Assembly: GCA_963818925.1 (NCBI GenBank)
Contig: CAWFTN010000001.1
Location: forward strand, 1,984,001-2,048,000
Origin: JAMXLG01 sp963818925
Lineage (GTDB): Bacteria; Vulcanimicrobiota; Vulcanimicrobiia; Vulcanimicrobiales; Vulcanimicrobiaceae
DNA: 64,000 nt
Direction of reading: 5' to 3'
Below, piece by piece: positions 63,204 through 64,000 of the stretch. Both the position numbers and the translations under genes were made by a program. Within the stretch, counting starts at the first letter, position 1. Every line of letters begins with the position of its first letter. The notes beneath the pieces are model-generated. The model was not told the origin of the DNA. It searched no databases and saw only the letters and a program-made list of their open reading frames with translations.

Positions 63204-64000
63204 GAGGCGATCCTTCGACTCCGGTGCTTCGCACCTGCGCTCAGGATGACACTGTTTTACGCCGCCTCTTGTCATCCTGAGCGGAGCGCAGCGAAGTCGA
63301 AGGATCGCATGCGGAAAACCGCTCGGCGCAATTTCGCCGGGCTCATGTTGTGAGGCGATCCTTCGACTCCGGTGCTTCGCACCTGCGCTCAGGATGACAC
63401 TGTTTTACGCCGCCTCTTGTCATCCTGAGCGCAGCGCAGCGAAGTCGAAGGATCGCATGCGGAAAACCGCTCGACGGAATTTCGTCGGCCTACTGTTGTG
63501 AGGCGATCCTTCGACCACGGTGCTCGCACCTGCGCTCAGGATGACACGGTTTCACGCCGGCTCATGTCATCCTGAGCGCAGCGCAGCGAAGTCGAAGGAT
63601 CGCATGCGGAAAACCGCTCGACGGAATTTCGTCGGCCTACTGTTGTGAGGCGATCCTTCGACTCCGGTGCTTCGCACCTGCGCTCAGGATGACACTGTTT
63701 TACGCCGCCTCTTGTCATCCTGAGCGGAGCGCAGCGAACTCGAAGGATCGCATGACGAAACCGCTCGACGCAATTTCGTCCGGCTCATGTTGTGAGGCGA
63801 TCCTTCGACTCCGGTGCTTCGCACCTGCGCTCAGGATGACACGGTTTCACGCCGGCTCTTGTCATCCTGAGCGGAGCGCAGCGAAGTCGAAGGATCGCAT
63901 GGCGAAAACCGCTCGACGCAATTTCGTCGGGCTCATGTTGTGAGGCGATCCTTCGACTCCGGTGCTCGCACCTGCGCTCAGGATGACACTGTTTTACGCC
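63204..64000. repeat. Tandem ~148-bp repeats made of a long inverted repeat (5+ copies)
   Basis: Units start at about 63204, 63352, 63500, 63647, 63794 and 63942 (the last is cut by the window end), 147-148 bases apart and over 90% alike by eye. Each unit is a hairpin: GCGATCCTTCGACT...CTCAGGATGACA then TGTCATCCTGAG...AGTCGAAGGATCGC, with a variable turn. The 'CATCCTGAGC...GTCGAAGGATC' core is a REP-like element seen in many bacteria. No ORF here is convincing; small ones are products of the repeat. Confidence 0.95.

Noticed and set aside
63160..64000. CRISPR array
   Set aside because: Units are ~148 bp and nearly identical throughout; there are no short repeats with unique spacers, and no cas genes are seen.

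Overview
The window looks like a chromosome segment of a free-living, flagellated, diderm-type bacterium with fairly high GC. Housekeeping genes (rho, ksgA, tilS, hpt, ftsH, smpB, hisC, moeA, serS, glnA) lie between outer-surface, signalling and metal-homeostasis genes. Genes are very densely packed, with many 4-base NTGA start/stop overlaps and frequent GTG or TTG starts. The flavour suggests a poorly cultured lineage such as Eremiobacterota/Vulcanimicrobiota (WPS-2). That placement is an impression from gene content, not a test.

Left part (1-20 kb). The 5' end of rho leaves the window. Next come a short operon with a LexA-type box (degenerate RNase H-like protein plus 3-methyladenine DNA glycosylase), three GT4 glycosyltransferases, a G5/3D cell-wall protein with ksgA and a CPBP membrane protease, and a tilS-hpt-ftsH run. 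The ftsH run continues into two M16 proteins that lack the zinc site. smpB, a thioesterase, a phosphoesterase, hisC, moeA and serS follow; moeA and serS are divergent and their start codons overlap.

Middle part (20-43 kb). This holds an MgtC-type membrane protein and a plus-strand leader with a tiny Tyr-rich ORF and a strong terminator before a TenA/PqqC-like gene. A DUF2249-Crp regulator sits with a cytochrome c and a fatty-acid hydroxylase. Redox enzymes, a metal permease, an MFS transporter, tRNA-Ser(UGA), an arsR-arsI pair, a secreted sedolisin, heme-copper-oxidase-like membrane proteins, enoyl-CoA hydratase/SDR genes and an alkyltransferase-like protein (active Cys changed to Ala) follow. 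The middle ends with a coupled DUF962-chagasin-kynA-kynU-MATE operon.

Right part (43-64 kb). A minus-strand cluster (43.4-54.1 kb) encodes a PapD-like chaperone, three secreted pilin-like subunits, a 1063-residue beta-barrel/usher-like protein and a 1485-residue secreted protein. The subunits and the giant protein share a C-terminal beta-strand signature. Sigma-28-like promoters (TAAC/GAAA-N15-[G/A]CCGATA[A/G]) precede the first pilin, the giant gene and the divergent flagellin gene, so the fibre and the flagellum probably share a regulon. I consider this the best candidate for an undescribed system. Next is an M-box Mg2+ riboswitch controlling a membrane-domain-less MgtE sensor protein coupled to an Nramp-family transporter with an atypical metal site. 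A PAS-GAF-GGDEF cyclase, a PucR-like regulator and glutamine synthetase follow. The window ends in a ~148-bp tandem array of long inverted repeats.
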